The notes beneath the pieces were generated by a model. It made no database searches. It was given only the letters and a program-made list of their open reading frames with translations, and had not been told where the DNA came from. Of a stretch of DNA of 64,000 bases, positions 25,839 through 34,419 are shown in pieces; within the stretch, counting starts at the first letter, position 1, and every line of letters begins with the position of its first letter. The position numbers and the translations under genes were made by a program. The DNA is from Sphingobium sp. (GTDB lineage Bacteria > Pseudomonadota > Alphaproteobacteria > Sphingomonadales > Sphingomonadaceae): the NCBI GenBank assembly GCA_017744605.1, contig JAGIAZ010000001.1, forward strand, positions 1 through 64,000, given 5' to 3'.

Positions 25839-27257
25839 ATGAGGGCTGAGACTGGCGCTTTGGAGCGCACCAATATGGGCTTCATTTTTGCCATCGTGGC
25901 AATCGCCACGATCGGCGGGTTCATGTTCGGCTATGATTCCGGGGTAATCAACGGCACGCAGAAGGGGCTGGAATCCGCTTTCGATCTCGGTGCCTTGGGC
26001 ATTGGCATCAATGTTGGCGCCATCCTCGTCGGCTCGTCTGTCGGTGCCTTCATGGCCGGCCGCATGTCTGATCTCATCGGTCGGCGCGGCGTCATGATGC
26101 TGGCCGGCCTCCTGTTCCTGCTCAGCGCGCTGCTGGCCGGGGCGGCCAATGGCTCCGCGATGTTCATCATCGCGCGCATCATCGGCGGGCTGGGAGTCGG
26201 CGCTGCCAGCGTCATTTCGCCGGTCTATATTTCGGAGGTGACGCCTGCCTCCATTCGCGGGCGGCTCTCCAGCATCCAGCAGGTGATGATCATCACCGGC
26301 CTGACCGGCGCCTTCGTCGCCAATTTCGTACTGGCACGGTTCGCGGGTGGATCGACGGCCTCGCTCTGGTTCGATCTTCCGGCCTGGCGCTGGATGTTCT
26401 GGCTTCAGGGCATTCCCGCCGCGATCTACAGCCTGGCACTGCTCATCATCCCGGAGAGCCCGCGTTACCTTGTCGCCAAGGGCAAGGAAGAACGTGCCCA
26501 CGCGGTATTGACACGCCTGTTCGGCACCGACGAGGCGACCCGCAAGGTGACGGAAATCCGCGATAGTCTCGCGGCCGATCATCATCGCCCCAAGCTCTCG
26601 GACCTGATCGATCGCGCCACGGGCCGCGTCCGTCCGATTGTCTGGACCGGTATCGGCCTTGCCATCTTCCAGCAGTTCGTCGGCATCAACGTGGTCTTCT
26701 ATTATGGCGCGACGCTGTGGGAAGCGGTGGGCTTTTCGGAGGATTATGCGCTCCAGACCAACATCCTCTCCGGAGTGCTCTCGATCGGCGCCTGCATCGC
26801 GACGATGCTGCTGGTCGACAAGGTGGGACGCAAGCCGCTGCTGCTCATTGGCTCAGCCGGCATGGCGGTCACGCTGGCGACGGTGGCTTACGCCTTTTCG
26901 ACGGCAATGACTGGCGCGAATGGCGCTGTGGTCCTGCCTGGCAGCAATGGTCTCATCGCGCTGATCGCGGCGAACCTCTATGTGATCTTCTTCAATCTCA
27001 GCTGGGGTCCGATCATGTGGGTGATGCTGGGCGAGATGTTCCCCAACCAGATCCGCGGATCGGGCCTGGCGGTTGCCGGTTTTGCCCAGTGGATCGCCAA
27101 CGCGCTCGTGTCGGTCAGCTTCCCGTCCCTGGTGGTGAGCCCCGGCCTCGCGGTCACTTATTTCGGCTATGCCTTCTTTGCCGCGCTTTCCTTCTTCTTC
27201 GTGCGCGTGATGGTGCGCGAGACGAAGGGGCGCGAACTGGAAGAGATGGAAGGTTAA
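25839..27257 (+). CDS. xylE: MFS sugar porter (xylose/glucose:H+ symporter type)
   Basis: 472 residues, 12 membrane helices. Sugar-porter signatures are SDLIGRRGVMML between helices 2 and 3, IPESPRYLVAKGKEE after helix 6, QQFVGINVVFYYG in helix 7, VDKVGRKPLLLIG between helices 8 and 9, and the C-terminal RETKGRELEEME. It imports a pentose or hexose with a proton across the inner membrane, most likely xylose, as last gene of the xylX operon. ATG 25839 follows GAGAGGG. Its TAA shares a TTAA with the stop of the convergent repressor gene. Confidence 0.9.
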   Translation: MRAETGALERTNMGFIFAIVAIATIGGFMFGYDSGVINGTQKGLESAFDLGALGIGINVGAILVGSSVGAFMAGRMSDLIGRRGVMMLAGLLFLLSALLAGAANGSAMFIIARIIGGLGVGAASVISPVYISEVTPASIRGRLSSIQQVMIITGLTGAFVANFVLARFAGGSTASLWFDLPAWRWMFWLQGIPAAIYSLALLIIPESPRYLVAKGKEERAHAVLTRLFGTDEATRKVTEIRDSLAADHHRPKLSDLIDRATGRVRPIVWTGIGLAIFQQFVGINVVFYYGATLWEAVGFSEDYALQTNILSGVLSIGACIATMLLVDKVGRKPLLLIGSAGMAVTLATVAYAFSTAMTGANGAVVLPGSNGLIALIAANLYVIFFNLSWGPIMWVMLGEMFPNQIRGSGLAVAGFAQWIANALVSVSFPSLVVSPGLAVTYFGYAFFAALSFFFVRVMVRETKGRELEEMEG

Positions 27258-28333
27258 ACGGGGGGCTGCTCGGGCGGGGGAGCATCGCTCTCCCGCTCGA
27301 TCAGTGCATAAGGCGTCACGACGTGAGGATGCTCCACGCCTCTGGACGAAGCGTTGCGCGTGCGAATTTCCTTGATGAGCAACGCGACGGCCTGCTGCGC
27401 CATGTCAGTGATCGGCTGGCGGATGGTGGTGAGTTCCGGCCAGCTTGTGACGGCAAGCGCGGTATCGTCGAACCCACAGATCGTCAGTGTTTCCGGCACG
27501 TCGATCCCGCGCCGATGGGCCACGGTCAGGGCCGCCGCCGCCATGTCGTCGTTTGAGGCGAAGATAGCGGTCGGAGGCTCGGGCAGGTCCAACAATGCCG
27601 TCGCGGCTTCGAGGCCTGAGCGGAAGGTGAAGAAACCCTGCACGACAAGAGCCTTCACCGGCTTGATGTCATGCTTTGCCAGCGCCGCGCGATAGCCTTC
27701 GAGACGTTCCGCACTCGCCGTCTGATTGGGATGCCCGGAGATGAAGCCGATCCGCCGATGACCGAGGCGAATGAGATGCTCGGTCATCGCCCGAGCGGCG
27801 TCCTTGTCATCGATGCTCACGGACAGCACCCATTCCGGGGCGCGACCCGTCGCGACGGCGACGACCGGCACGCCGGCCGTCTCCAGCACCTTGAGTACGG
27901 AGGGGGAGTCACTGAGCGGCGGGGGCAGCACGATCCCGTCGACGCGGCCCTGCAGTAGCGCTTCGATCGCCTGTTCTTCCTCGCCTTCCTCGTTGCAGGC
28001 CTTCACGACCAGTTGCGCGCCGGTTCGGCTTGTTTCCGCCAGCGTGCCGACCAGAAACTCGCTGAGATAGGCAAAGCTCGGGTTGGAATGCAGCAGGCCG
28101 ATGCGGATATCCTCGCCCCCTGCAAGTGCCCGCGCGGCGATATTGGGCGCATAGTTCAACTCGGCGATCGCCGCCTCGACCTTCTTGCGCTTGTCTTCCC
28201 GAACGTTGGTGCCCTTGTTGATGACGCGGCTGACCGTCATCGGAGAGACGCCTGCGAGACGGGCGACATCTTCGATCTTCGGACCGGAACTCTGCCGGCG
28301 CGACGACCGGGGGGGGCTGCTGTTCGTCACCAT
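27254..28333 (-). CDS. xylR: LacI-family transcriptional repressor (XylR-like)
   Basis: 359 residues. The helix-turn-helix and hinge (about 20-75) read KIEDVARLAGVSPMTVSRVI and then NIAARALAGG, the classical LacI DNA-binding region. The periplasmic-binding-protein-like sensor domain follows (DIRIGLLHSNPSFAYLSEFL, RVDGIVLPPPL, TICGFDDTALAVTSWPELTT). The start MVTNSSPPRSS at 28333 was chosen because the HTH lies about 20 residues in. It is convergent with the transporter and surrounded by xylose genes, and palindromes of LacI type lie at nearby promoters, so it is the probable repressor of the whole regulon. Caulobacter xylX is controlled by a LacI-family XylR. Confidence 0.9.
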   Translation of the reverse strand: MVTNSSPPRSSRRQSSGPKIEDVARLAGVSPMTVSRVINKGTNVREDKRKKVEAAIAELNYAPNIAARALAGGEDIRIGLLHSNPSFAYLSEFLVGTLAETSRTGAQLVVKACNEEGEEEQAIEALLQGRVDGIVLPPPLSDSPSVLKVLETAGVPVVAVATGRAPEWVLSVSIDDKDAARAMTEHLIRLGHRRIGFISGHPNQTASAERLEGYRAALAKHDIKPVKALVVQGFFTFRSGLEAATALLDLPEPPTAIFASNDDMAAAALTVAHRRGIDVPETLTICGFDDTALAVTSWPELTTIRQPITDMAQQAVALLIKEIRTRNASSRGVEHPHVVTPYALIERESDAPPPEQPPV

Positions 28334-28360
28334 CGACTGCCTTGTCTGTCTGGGAACACG

Positions 28361-28369
28361 GGTCTGACC
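28361..28369 (+). promoter_or_regulatory. Possible GntR-type operator in the repressor promoter
   Basis: GGTCTGACC, a perfect inverted repeat around one base, 28 bases upstream of the LacI gene start. It has the same TCTGA centre as TTGTCTGACAA upstream of the GH9 gene. Short, so chance is possible. Confidence 0.3.
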
Positions 28370-28547
28370 AAGCCCTGTCTCAATAACGCGCGACTCCCGC
28401 AATAGCGAAGATAGGCGTTTGCGCGTTTTCGTAGCGTTGCCGGCGGCAGCGCGCGTACCAACCGCCGGTAAGTCGCAGTTGCGGAGGTGGTGTGGCGTCG
28501 CGGAGGAGCGTGCGCCTTCCGCCATGTGTCGGCCGCTCTCGCCACAT

Positions 28548-28577
28548 ACAGCCCGGCCAGCAACTCAGCCGGGCTGT
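28548..28577 (-). terminator. Hairpin after xylA
   Basis: A 10-bp perfect stem (28548-28557 with 28568-28577) and 10-base loop just after the xylose isomerase stop. It has no U-run, so it may act as a weak terminator or as a 3' end stabiliser. Confidence 0.5.
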
Positions 28578-28584
28578 GCATGGA

Positions 28585-29895
28585 TCAAATGAACCTGTTG
28601 ACGATGTTTTCGATCCGCTCCTGTCGGCCGGAGACCGGCTTGGGATCAAGCCGTTGGTTTTCGGCCAGATCCGCAATGCCGGCCAGGTTAAGCTCGCTCA
28701 CCTTGTGCCCGAAGCTACGGTCCCAACCGGAATAGCGCTGGCTACGAAGCGCGTCGATCCGGCCGTCCTCGATGATTGCGGCTGCGTTGAGCAGGCCTCG
28801 CGCCACAGTGTCGATCCCGCCGACATGGCCGTAGAACAGATCGACCGGGTCCATGGATTGACGCCGGACCTTGGAGTCGAAGTTGAACCCACCGGTCGTG
28901 AAGCCGCCGGCTCGCAGCACTTCGATCATGGCCAGCGTCATTTCTTCCACGGAGTTGGGAAATTGGTCGGTGTCCCAGCCGTTCTGATGATCGCCGCGAT
29001 TTGCGTCGATCGAGCCGAAGATGCCAAGCGCTGCCGCCGTCGCCAATTCATGTTCGAAGGTGTGGCCCGCCAACGTGGCGTGGTTTGCCTCGATGTTGAC
29101 CTTCACCTCGTCCTCGAGGCCATAGCGCTTGAGGAAGCCATAGACTGTCGCGGTGTCGAAATCATATTGATGCTTGGTCGGCTCGTGTGGCTTGGGTTCG
29201 ATCAGGATCGTGCCGGTGAAGCCGATCTTGTGCTTGTGCTCGATGACCAGGGAGAGGAAGCGGCCGAGATTGTCCAGCTCGCGCTTCAGGTCGGTGTTGT
29301 GGAGGGTCTCATAGCCCTCGCGCCCGCCCCACAGCACATAATTGGCGCCGCGCAGGCGATAGGTCGCCTCCAAGGCGTCGCGCACCTGCATGGCGGCAAA
29401 GGCAAAGACCTCCGGATCGGGATTGGTCGCTCCACCTGCAGCAAAGCGCGGGTGGCTGAACAGATTAGCCGTGCCCCATAGCAGCTTGCGGCCGGTCGCG
29501 GCCTGCAATTGCTCCAGATGATCGACGGCCTCGGCGAAGAAGCGGCGATGCTCGGCGACACCTTCCGCCTGCGCCATCACGTCGACGTCGTGGAAGCAGT
29601 AGAAGGGGATGTCGAGCTTGCGGAAGAACTCGAATGCGACGACGCGCTTTTGCGCAGCCGCCGCACTGTCATTGGCGCCGCGATGCCAAGGGCGATTGAA
29701 GGTGCCGCCGCCGAACACGTCGGACCCGGTCCAGCAGAAGCTGTGCCAGAAACAGACGGCGAAGCGGAGATGATCTTCCATCCGCTTGCCCAGAACCACC
29801 CGATCCTTGTCATACCAGCGATAGGCGAGCTCGTCGTCGGTATTCGGCCCCTTATAGCTAATCGTGGGCACTGCGTCGAAATAGTCGGTGGCCAT
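28585..29895 (-). CDS. xylA: Xylose isomerase
   Basis: 436 residues, class II length. It converts D-xylose to D-xylulose with two divalent metals. Seen are [14 protein letters not shown], the metal-ligand stretch [40 protein letters not shown] and the substrate region [15 protein letters not shown] [11 protein letters not shown] 29895 (MATDYFDAV) overlaps the xylulokinase TGA by one base. It is the last gene of the operon GH43 lipoprotein - xylulokinase - isomerase, followed by a hairpin. The isomerase route coexists with the oxidative xylX route encoded 5 kb away. Confidence 0.97.
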   Translation of the reverse strand: MATDYFDAVPTISYKGPNTDDELAYRWYDKDRVVLGKRMEDHLRFAVCFWHSFCWTGSDVFGGGTFNRPWHRGANDSAAAAQKRVVAFEFFRKLDIPFYCFHDVDVMAQAEGVAEHRRFFAEAVDHLEQLQAATGRKLLWGTANLFSHPRFAAGGATNPDPEVFAFAAMQVRDALEATYRLRGANYVLWGGREGYETLHNTDLKRELDNLGRFLSLVIEHKHKIGFTGTILIEPKPHEPTKHQYDFDTATVYGFLKRYGLEDEVKVNIEANHATLAGHTFEHELATAAALGIFGSIDANRGDHQNGWDTDQFPNSVEEMTLAMIEVLRAGGFTTGGFNFDSKVRRQSMDPVDLFYGHVGGIDTVARGLLNAAAIIEDGRIDALRSQRYSGWDRSFGHKVSELNLAGIADLAENQRLDPKPVSGRQERIENIVNRFI

Positions 29896-31343
29896 CAGGC
29901 ACTCCCTTGTCGGATTTGAGAATAAGCGCGCCGGAACGCCGCAAGCTTGGACGCCAGTCGCTCGGCAATGATCGGATCGGGTTCGATGGTCTGGGCGACC
30001 GGAGGCTTGGCGCATATGTCGCGCGCCGTGCCGCCTTCGACTGCGATCTGGGCGAGGCGAGCGGCGCCCATGGCGGGGCCGACCTCACCGCCCTTCAGAT
30101 AGACGAGGCGCGTCCCCAGGACGGCCGCGATGATCTGGCCCCAATAACGGGAGCGCGCGCCGCCGCCGATGACGGCAAGCTCCTGCACGTCGCTGCCGGC
30201 ATCGCGCAGCGCGTCCAGCCCGTCGGCGAAAGCGAAGGCAACGCCTTCAAGCACAGCCTGCGCGAGCCGCTCGGGGCCGGTGTCATGGTCGAGATTGAGG
30301 AAAGCGCCACGCACTTGCGGATCATTATGCGGCGTGCGCTCGCCGGAGAGGTAGGGCAGGAAAATCTCGGGACCGGACGCCGGCCCGGCTGATTCCGCAC
30401 GGGAAAAAAGGTCGGCGGCGCCCGTCGCACAGGAGAGGCGTGCGGCAAAGTCAATGCAAGACGCCGCCGACAGGTGCACAGCCATCTGATGCCAGTGTGC
30501 AGGAAGGCAATGACAGAAGGCATGCACCGTTCGATCTGGATTGGGTTTGAACTGATCATTGGCGATGAAGATGACACCGGAGGTGCCGAGCGAGAGCAGC
30601 GCATCGCCATCGCGCACGATGCCGATGCCGGCGGCGCCCGCGGCATTATCGCTGCCACCGGCCGCGACGGGCACGGGCGACATGCCCCAAAGTTGCGCGA
30701 CGTCCGATCGCAGCGTGCCGGTCGCCTCGGTGCCTTCATACAGGGCCGGCATATGCGACTGCGAGAGGCCGGTCGCGTCCAGCAAATCCTCTGCCCAGCG
30801 GCGCTCGGCCACGTCCAGCCACAATGTGCCGGCTGCGTCGGACATGTCGGTGGCCTTGTCGCCGGTCATCTGCAGGCGGACATAATCCTTGGGCAGCAGC
30901 ACGGTGCGTGTGGCGGCGAAGATATCCGGCTCATGGCGGGCGACCCAGGCGAGCTTCGGTGCGGTGAATCCGGGCATGACGATATTGCCCCCGCGCGTGC
31001 GGAAGGCAGGCGTGTCTTCCTCAAGCGCGCTGCATTCGGCATGGCTGCGCCCATCGTTCCACAAAATGGCCGGACGGAGTGGGCGGTCGTCCGCACCAAG
31101 CAGCGTCGCGCCATGCATTTGGCCGGCAAGACCGATGCCCAACACGGCTCGGCGCACGGCAGGGTCGATTCCTTGCACGGCGGCGGTCGTCGCGGCCCAC
31201 CATGCATCCGGATCCTGCTCGGACCAGAGCGGCTGGGGGCGCTGAACGGTCAGGGCGGCCGTGCCCTGACCGACGACGACGCCGTGATGGTCGATGACCA
31301 CCGCCTTCACGCCGGACGTGCCGATATCGATGCCGAGGAACAT
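29895..31343 (-). CDS. xylB: Xylulokinase (FGGY family)
   Basis: 482 residues of an FGGY kinase: phosphate-binding [21 protein letters not shown], sugar-binding [12 protein letters not shown] and [10 protein letters not shown], catalytic Asp in [15 protein letters not shown], and adenosine motif [15 protein letters not shown]. It phosphorylates D-xylulose for the pentose phosphate pathway. It begins five bases after the GH43 lipoprotein stop and ends inside the isomerase start codon (TGATG). It shares its usual symbol with the xylose dehydrogenase at 24159-24923, a different protein. Confidence 0.96.
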   Translation of the reverse strand: MFLGIDIGTSGVKAVVIDHHGVVVGQGTAALTVQRPQPLWSEQDPDAWWAATTAAVQGIDPAVRRAVLGIGLAGQMHGATLLGADDRPLRPAILWNDGRSHAECSALEEDTPAFRTRGGNIVMPGFTAPKLAWVARHEPDIFAATRTVLLPKDYVRLQMTGDKATDMSDAAGTLWLDVAERRWAEDLLDATGLSQSHMPALYEGTEATGTLRSDVAQLWGMSPVPVAAGGSDNAAGAAGIGIVRDGDALLSLGTSGVIFIANDQFKPNPDRTVHAFCHCLPAHWHQMAVHLSAASCIDFAARLSCATGAADLFSRAESAGPASGPEIFLPYLSGERTPHNDPQVRGAFLNLDHDTGPERLAQAVLEGVAFAFADGLDALRDAGSDVQELAVIGGGARSRYWGQIIAAVLGTRLVYLKGGEVGPAMGAARLAQIAVEGGTARDICAKPPVAQTIEPDPIIAERLASKLAAFRRAYSQIRQGSA

Positions 31344-31348
31344 GCTTG

Positions 31349-32467
31349 TCAGTCGACGAAGGGATCGATCGGCACGATCGTGCCATCCGTATTGAAGCGC
31401 AGCTCCGTCACCTTCACGTTGCGCAGGTGATTTTTACCGCTCAGCTGCGTGTCATGATAAAAGAGCCAAGTCTTGCCGCCCCAATCGACGATCGAGTGGT
31501 GCGTGGTCCAGCCCTGCACCGGCTTCAGGAACTGACCGCGATAGGTGAACGGCCCATAGGGCGTCTTGCTCGTCGCATAAGCCAGGAAATGCGTGTCGCC
31601 GGTCGAGTAGCTGAGATAATAAGTGCCGCCACGCTTATACATCCATGAGCCCTCGAAAAAGCGGCGGTCATGGTCGCCACCGAGCAGCGGCTTGCCCTTT
31701 TCATCGAGGATCACGGCGTCGCGCGGCTTCTCGGCGAAGTGCTTCATGTCCGGCGCCAGCTTCACCACCTTGGCGGAGAGGGCGGGCTTGTCGTCGGCCT
31801 TCAGGTCGGTCACGCCAATCGAGGCGTCATATTTGCCGGCGGCCCAGTTCTGGAGCTGGCCACCCCAGATGCCGCCGAAATACATGTAGCTGTTGCCGTC
31901 CGTGTCGGTGAACACGGTGGGGTCCATCGAGTAGCTTCCGGGGATGGGGTCAGGCTCGGCCTTGAAAGGCCCCATCGGGTCCTTGCCCGTCGCGACGCCG
32001 ATGCGGAAGATGCCCTGCTTGTCCTTCGCCGGGAAATACAGGAAATAAGTCCCATTCTTGAAGGCCGCGTCCGGTGCCCACATCTGCTTGGAGGCCCAGG
32101 GTACGTCCTTCACGTCCAGCGCGGGCGAGCCGACCTTCACGGGCCCGCCAATGCTGTCCATCTCCAGTACGCGATAATCGTGCATGGCATATTGATTGCC
32201 GAGATCGTCGTCGGGAATGCCCGCGTCCACGTCATGGCTCGGATAGACATAGATTTTGCCGTTGAAGACATGAGCGGAGGGATCAGCGGTGTAGATCTCG
32301 CTGACCAAAGGCTTGGAGAGGAAGCGCTTGCCGTTTTCGGCCTTCGGCTCCGAACCGTTCTGCGCACTGTTCGCGGGCGTATCGGATTTTTCGCTGGAGC
32401 AGGCTGTCAGGGCTGTCATCATGCCGAGCAGGCAGAGGCTCGTCCGGATCATCACGGGTTTCGACAA
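31349..32467 (-). CDS. GH43 beta-xylosidase/arabinofuranosidase, lipoprotein
   Basis: 372 residues. The start is TTG at 32467, seven bases after a strong AAAGGAG; it gives a type II signal with lipobox LTAC (Cys23), so the enzyme is membrane-anchored. The GH43 propeller shows the base Asp in YTADPSAHV, the modulating Asp in SMDPTVFTDTDG, the acid Glu in FFEGSWMYKRGG, and STGDTHFLAYATS. Such proteins release xylose or arabinose from oligosaccharides in the periplasm, which fits its place as first gene of the operon with xylulokinase and xylose isomerase. Confidence 0.87.
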   Translation of the reverse strand: MSKPVMIRTSLCLLGMMTALTACSSEKSDTPANSAQNGSEPKAENGKRFLSKPLVSEIYTADPSAHVFNGKIYVYPSHDVDAGIPDDDLGNQYAMHDYRVLEMDSIGGPVKVGSPALDVKDVPWASKQMWAPDAAFKNGTYFLYFPAKDKQGIFRIGVATGKDPMGPFKAEPDPIPGSYSMDPTVFTDTDGNSYMYFGGIWGGQLQNWAAGKYDASIGVTDLKADDKPALSAKVVKLAPDMKHFAEKPRDAVILDEKGKPLLGGDHDRRFFEGSWMYKRGGTYYLSYSTGDTHFLAYATSKTPYGPFTYRGQFLKPVQGWTTHHSIVDWGGKTWLFYHDTQLSGKNHLRNVKVTELRFNTDGTIVPIDPFVD

Positions 32468-32497
32468 GGTCGCTCTCCTTTGCAGTTCTGTTATCAC

Positions 32498-32519
32498 GCA
32501 TCATCTCGTCGGATGATGC
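32498..32519 (-). other. Leader hairpin of the GH43-xylulokinase-isomerase operon
   Basis: GCATCATC (32498-32505) and GATGATGC (32512-32519) form an 8-bp stem with a six-base loop. It lies between the LacI operator and the Shine-Dalgarno sequence of the GH43 lipoprotein gene, so in the 5' leader of the mRNA. It could stabilise the message or affect its translation. No riboswitch family is recognised. Confidence 0.5.
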
Positions 32520-32524
32520 TTTGA

Positions 32525-32536
32525 GGTAGCGCTACC
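32525..32536. promoter_or_regulatory. LacI-family operator between two xylan operons
   Basis: GGTAGCGCTACC, a perfect 12-base palindrome (A before and A after), in the divergent region between the GH43-xylulokinase-isomerase operon and the GH43-GH95 operon. On the minus strand a TTGACC lies 17 bases upstream of it (32553-32558), so the palindrome would cover the -10 region. Confidence 0.8.
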
Positions 32537-32648
32537 ATTTAGTGGCCCAGCAGGTCAATGGGGTTTCAGCGTAAGGTGGCTTGCGCGTTGGATCGGTCTC
32601 GCTGCGAAAAGTCATCGAATGATATGGAGAGGCTGGCCAATGTATGTT

Positions 32649-32660
32649 GGGAGCGCTACC
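32649..32660. promoter_or_regulatory. Second LacI-family operator upstream of the GH43-GH95 operon
   Basis: GGGAGCGCTACC differs from the palindrome at 32525 by one base and lies 124 bases from it, 63 bases before the GH43 start at 32723. Two operators at this spacing are compatible with looping or with one operator per promoter. Confidence 0.65.
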
Positions 32661-32722
32661 ATATCATCGGTTTGGACACGAAGCCGTCCATCGCGAATGG
32701 CAGGCCGAAGCAGGAGAGGGTG

Positions 32723-34387
32723 ATGGAAATGAAGGTCAAAGTCTGCCTGCGCGGTCTTGCAGCGTCGGCGGCGTTGCTGCTTGCGGCAGGTCAGGCGACC
32801 GCCGGTCCCGAGGCGCGTTTCTCCAGCTTTGCTTATGATGGCCGGACGCAGGAATGTGTGATCGTCCAGCCCGGTCAATATCGCAACCCTGTCCTCTCGG
32901 GCTATTATCCTGACCCATCGGTCACGCGCGTGGGCGCCGATTATTATCTGGTGAATTCGTCCTTCGCGCATTTTCCAGGCCTGCCGGTGTGGCATTCAAC
33001 CGATCTGGTGAACTGGACACAGATCGGCAACGCCATCGACCGGCCGGGTCAGCTCGACCTTTCGGGGCGGGCGGTGTCGGAAGCGGTATTTGCGCCGGAC
33101 ATCAGTTATCACGATGGCACGTTCTACATCGTGAACACCTGCGTGCAGTGCCGGGGCAATTTCGTCATCACCGCGCGCAATCCCGCCGGCCCCTGGTCGG
33201 ACCCGATCTGGCTGCCGTTCGAGGGGATCGATCCCTCGATCTACTGGGAAGGGGACAGGGCCTATATCGTCAACAATCGCGCACCGGCCGAGGCACCCCG
33301 CTATGACGGTCACCGCGCGATCTGGCTTCAGGAATATGACTGGCGTGCCGGCAAGATGGTCGGCCCAAGCATCCAGCTTGTCAACGGCGGGGTCGATATC
33401 AGCCGGAAGCCGGTCTGGATCGAGGGGCCACATATTCTGCGCAAGGATGGCTGGTATTATCTGTCGGCGGCGGAAGGTGGCACCAGTGTGAACCACTCGC
33501 AGGTCGTGTTCCGTTCCCGCAAGCTGCGTGGACCTTATGTGCCGTTCGTCGGCAATCCCATCCTCACCCAGCGTGATCTCGACCCCGCCCGTGCCGATCC
33601 GGTGACGTCGGCCGGGCATGCCGAACTGGTCCAGACCCAGGCCGGCGAATGGTGGGCAACCTTCCTGGCCGTTCGTCCCTATGCCGACGATTTCTACAAT
33701 ATCGGGCGGGAAACCTTCTTGCTGCCTGTGGAATGGAAGAATGGCTGGCCGGTCATCCTGCCCGGTGGAAAGACTGTGCCCTTCGCCAAGAGGGCGGCGG
33801 CACTGCATCCCGGAAGCAGGCCGGCCCTGCCGACCAGCGGTGATTTTGCCTATGTCGACGAGTTCGACGGGGACCGGCTGGCGATGCAGTGGGTCGGCAT
33901 CCGCGCGCCGAAAGCCCCCTTTTATCGCCTCGACAAGGGCGACCTCGTCCTGACCACGGCGGCCGCGCTGGGGGATCAGTCCGGCACGCCGGCCTTCCTT
34001 GGCAGGCGCCAGCAGCATCATGTCGCCACCATCCGCACCACGCTCACCTTCACGCCGGAGCAGGCCGGCGACCGCGCTGGTCTTGCCGCGATTCAAAGCG
34101 ACCAGTCCTATCTGTTCTTCGGTCTTACCCGACTGGGCGAGCAGGACGTGGTGGCGCTGTATACGCGCGCGAAGGGCGAGGACCGGCTGGTCGCCTCTGC
34201 TCCGGTCGACAATCGCGGGCCGATGACACTCACGCTCCGCGCGGATGGCGGCCGCATGGCATTCGAATATGCCGGGCCCGGGGGCAGGGGCACATTGGTT
34301 GCCGGGTTGGATGCTCGTTTCCTCAGCACGCATGAGGCGGGCGGCTTCGTCGGTACAGTGGTGGGTCCCTACGTCTGGACGCATTGA
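32723..34387 (+). CDS. GH43 beta-xylosidase/alpha-L-arabinofuranosidase with C-terminal beta-sandwich
   Basis: 554 residues with a signal peptide (1-27, cleaved near GQATA). ATG 32723 follows CAGGAGAGGG; a longer in-frame reading would run through the operator and is rejected. The propeller shows the base Asp in YYPDPSVTRVG, the modulating Asp in GIDPSIYWEG and the acid Glu in WIEGPHILRKDGWYY. Residues about 370-554 form the concanavalin-like C2 domain typical of GH43 xylosidases (YVDEFDGDRLAMQWVGIRAP). It probably trims xylo- and arabinoxylo-oligosaccharides in the periplasm. The GH95 gene follows after 32 bases. Confidence 0.9.
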   Translation: MEMKVKVCLRGLAASAALLLAAGQATAGPEARFSSFAYDGRTQECVIVQPGQYRNPVLSGYYPDPSVTRVGADYYLVNSSFAHFPGLPVWHSTDLVNWTQIGNAIDRPGQLDLSGRAVSEAVFAPDISYHDGTFYIVNTCVQCRGNFVITARNPAGPWSDPIWLPFEGIDPSIYWEGDRAYIVNNRAPAEAPRYDGHRAIWLQEYDWRAGKMVGPSIQLVNGGVDISRKPVWIEGPHILRKDGWYYLSAAEGGTSVNHSQVVFRSRKLRGPYVPFVGNPILTQRDLDPARADPVTSAGHAELVQTQAGEWWATFLAVRPYADDFYNIGRETFLLPVEWKNGWPVILPGGKTVPFAKRAAALHPGSRPALPTSGDFAYVDEFDGDRLAMQWVGIRAPKAPFYRLDKGDLVLTTAAALGDQSGTPAFLGRRQQHHVATIRTTLTFTPEQAGDRAGLAAIQSDQSYLFFGLTRLGEQDVVALYTRAKGEDRLVASAPVDNRGPMTLTLRADGGRMAFEYAGPGGRGTLVAGLDARFLSTHEAGGFVGTVVGPYVWTH

Positions 34388-34419
34388 CGCCCGCAACGAG
34401 AGAATAGGAGAGCCGGCTC

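Noticed and set aside
32996..34396. 466-codon minus-strand frame opposite the GH43 gene
   Set aside because: No recognised domain, and it runs through the GH43 catalytic motifs in antisense.
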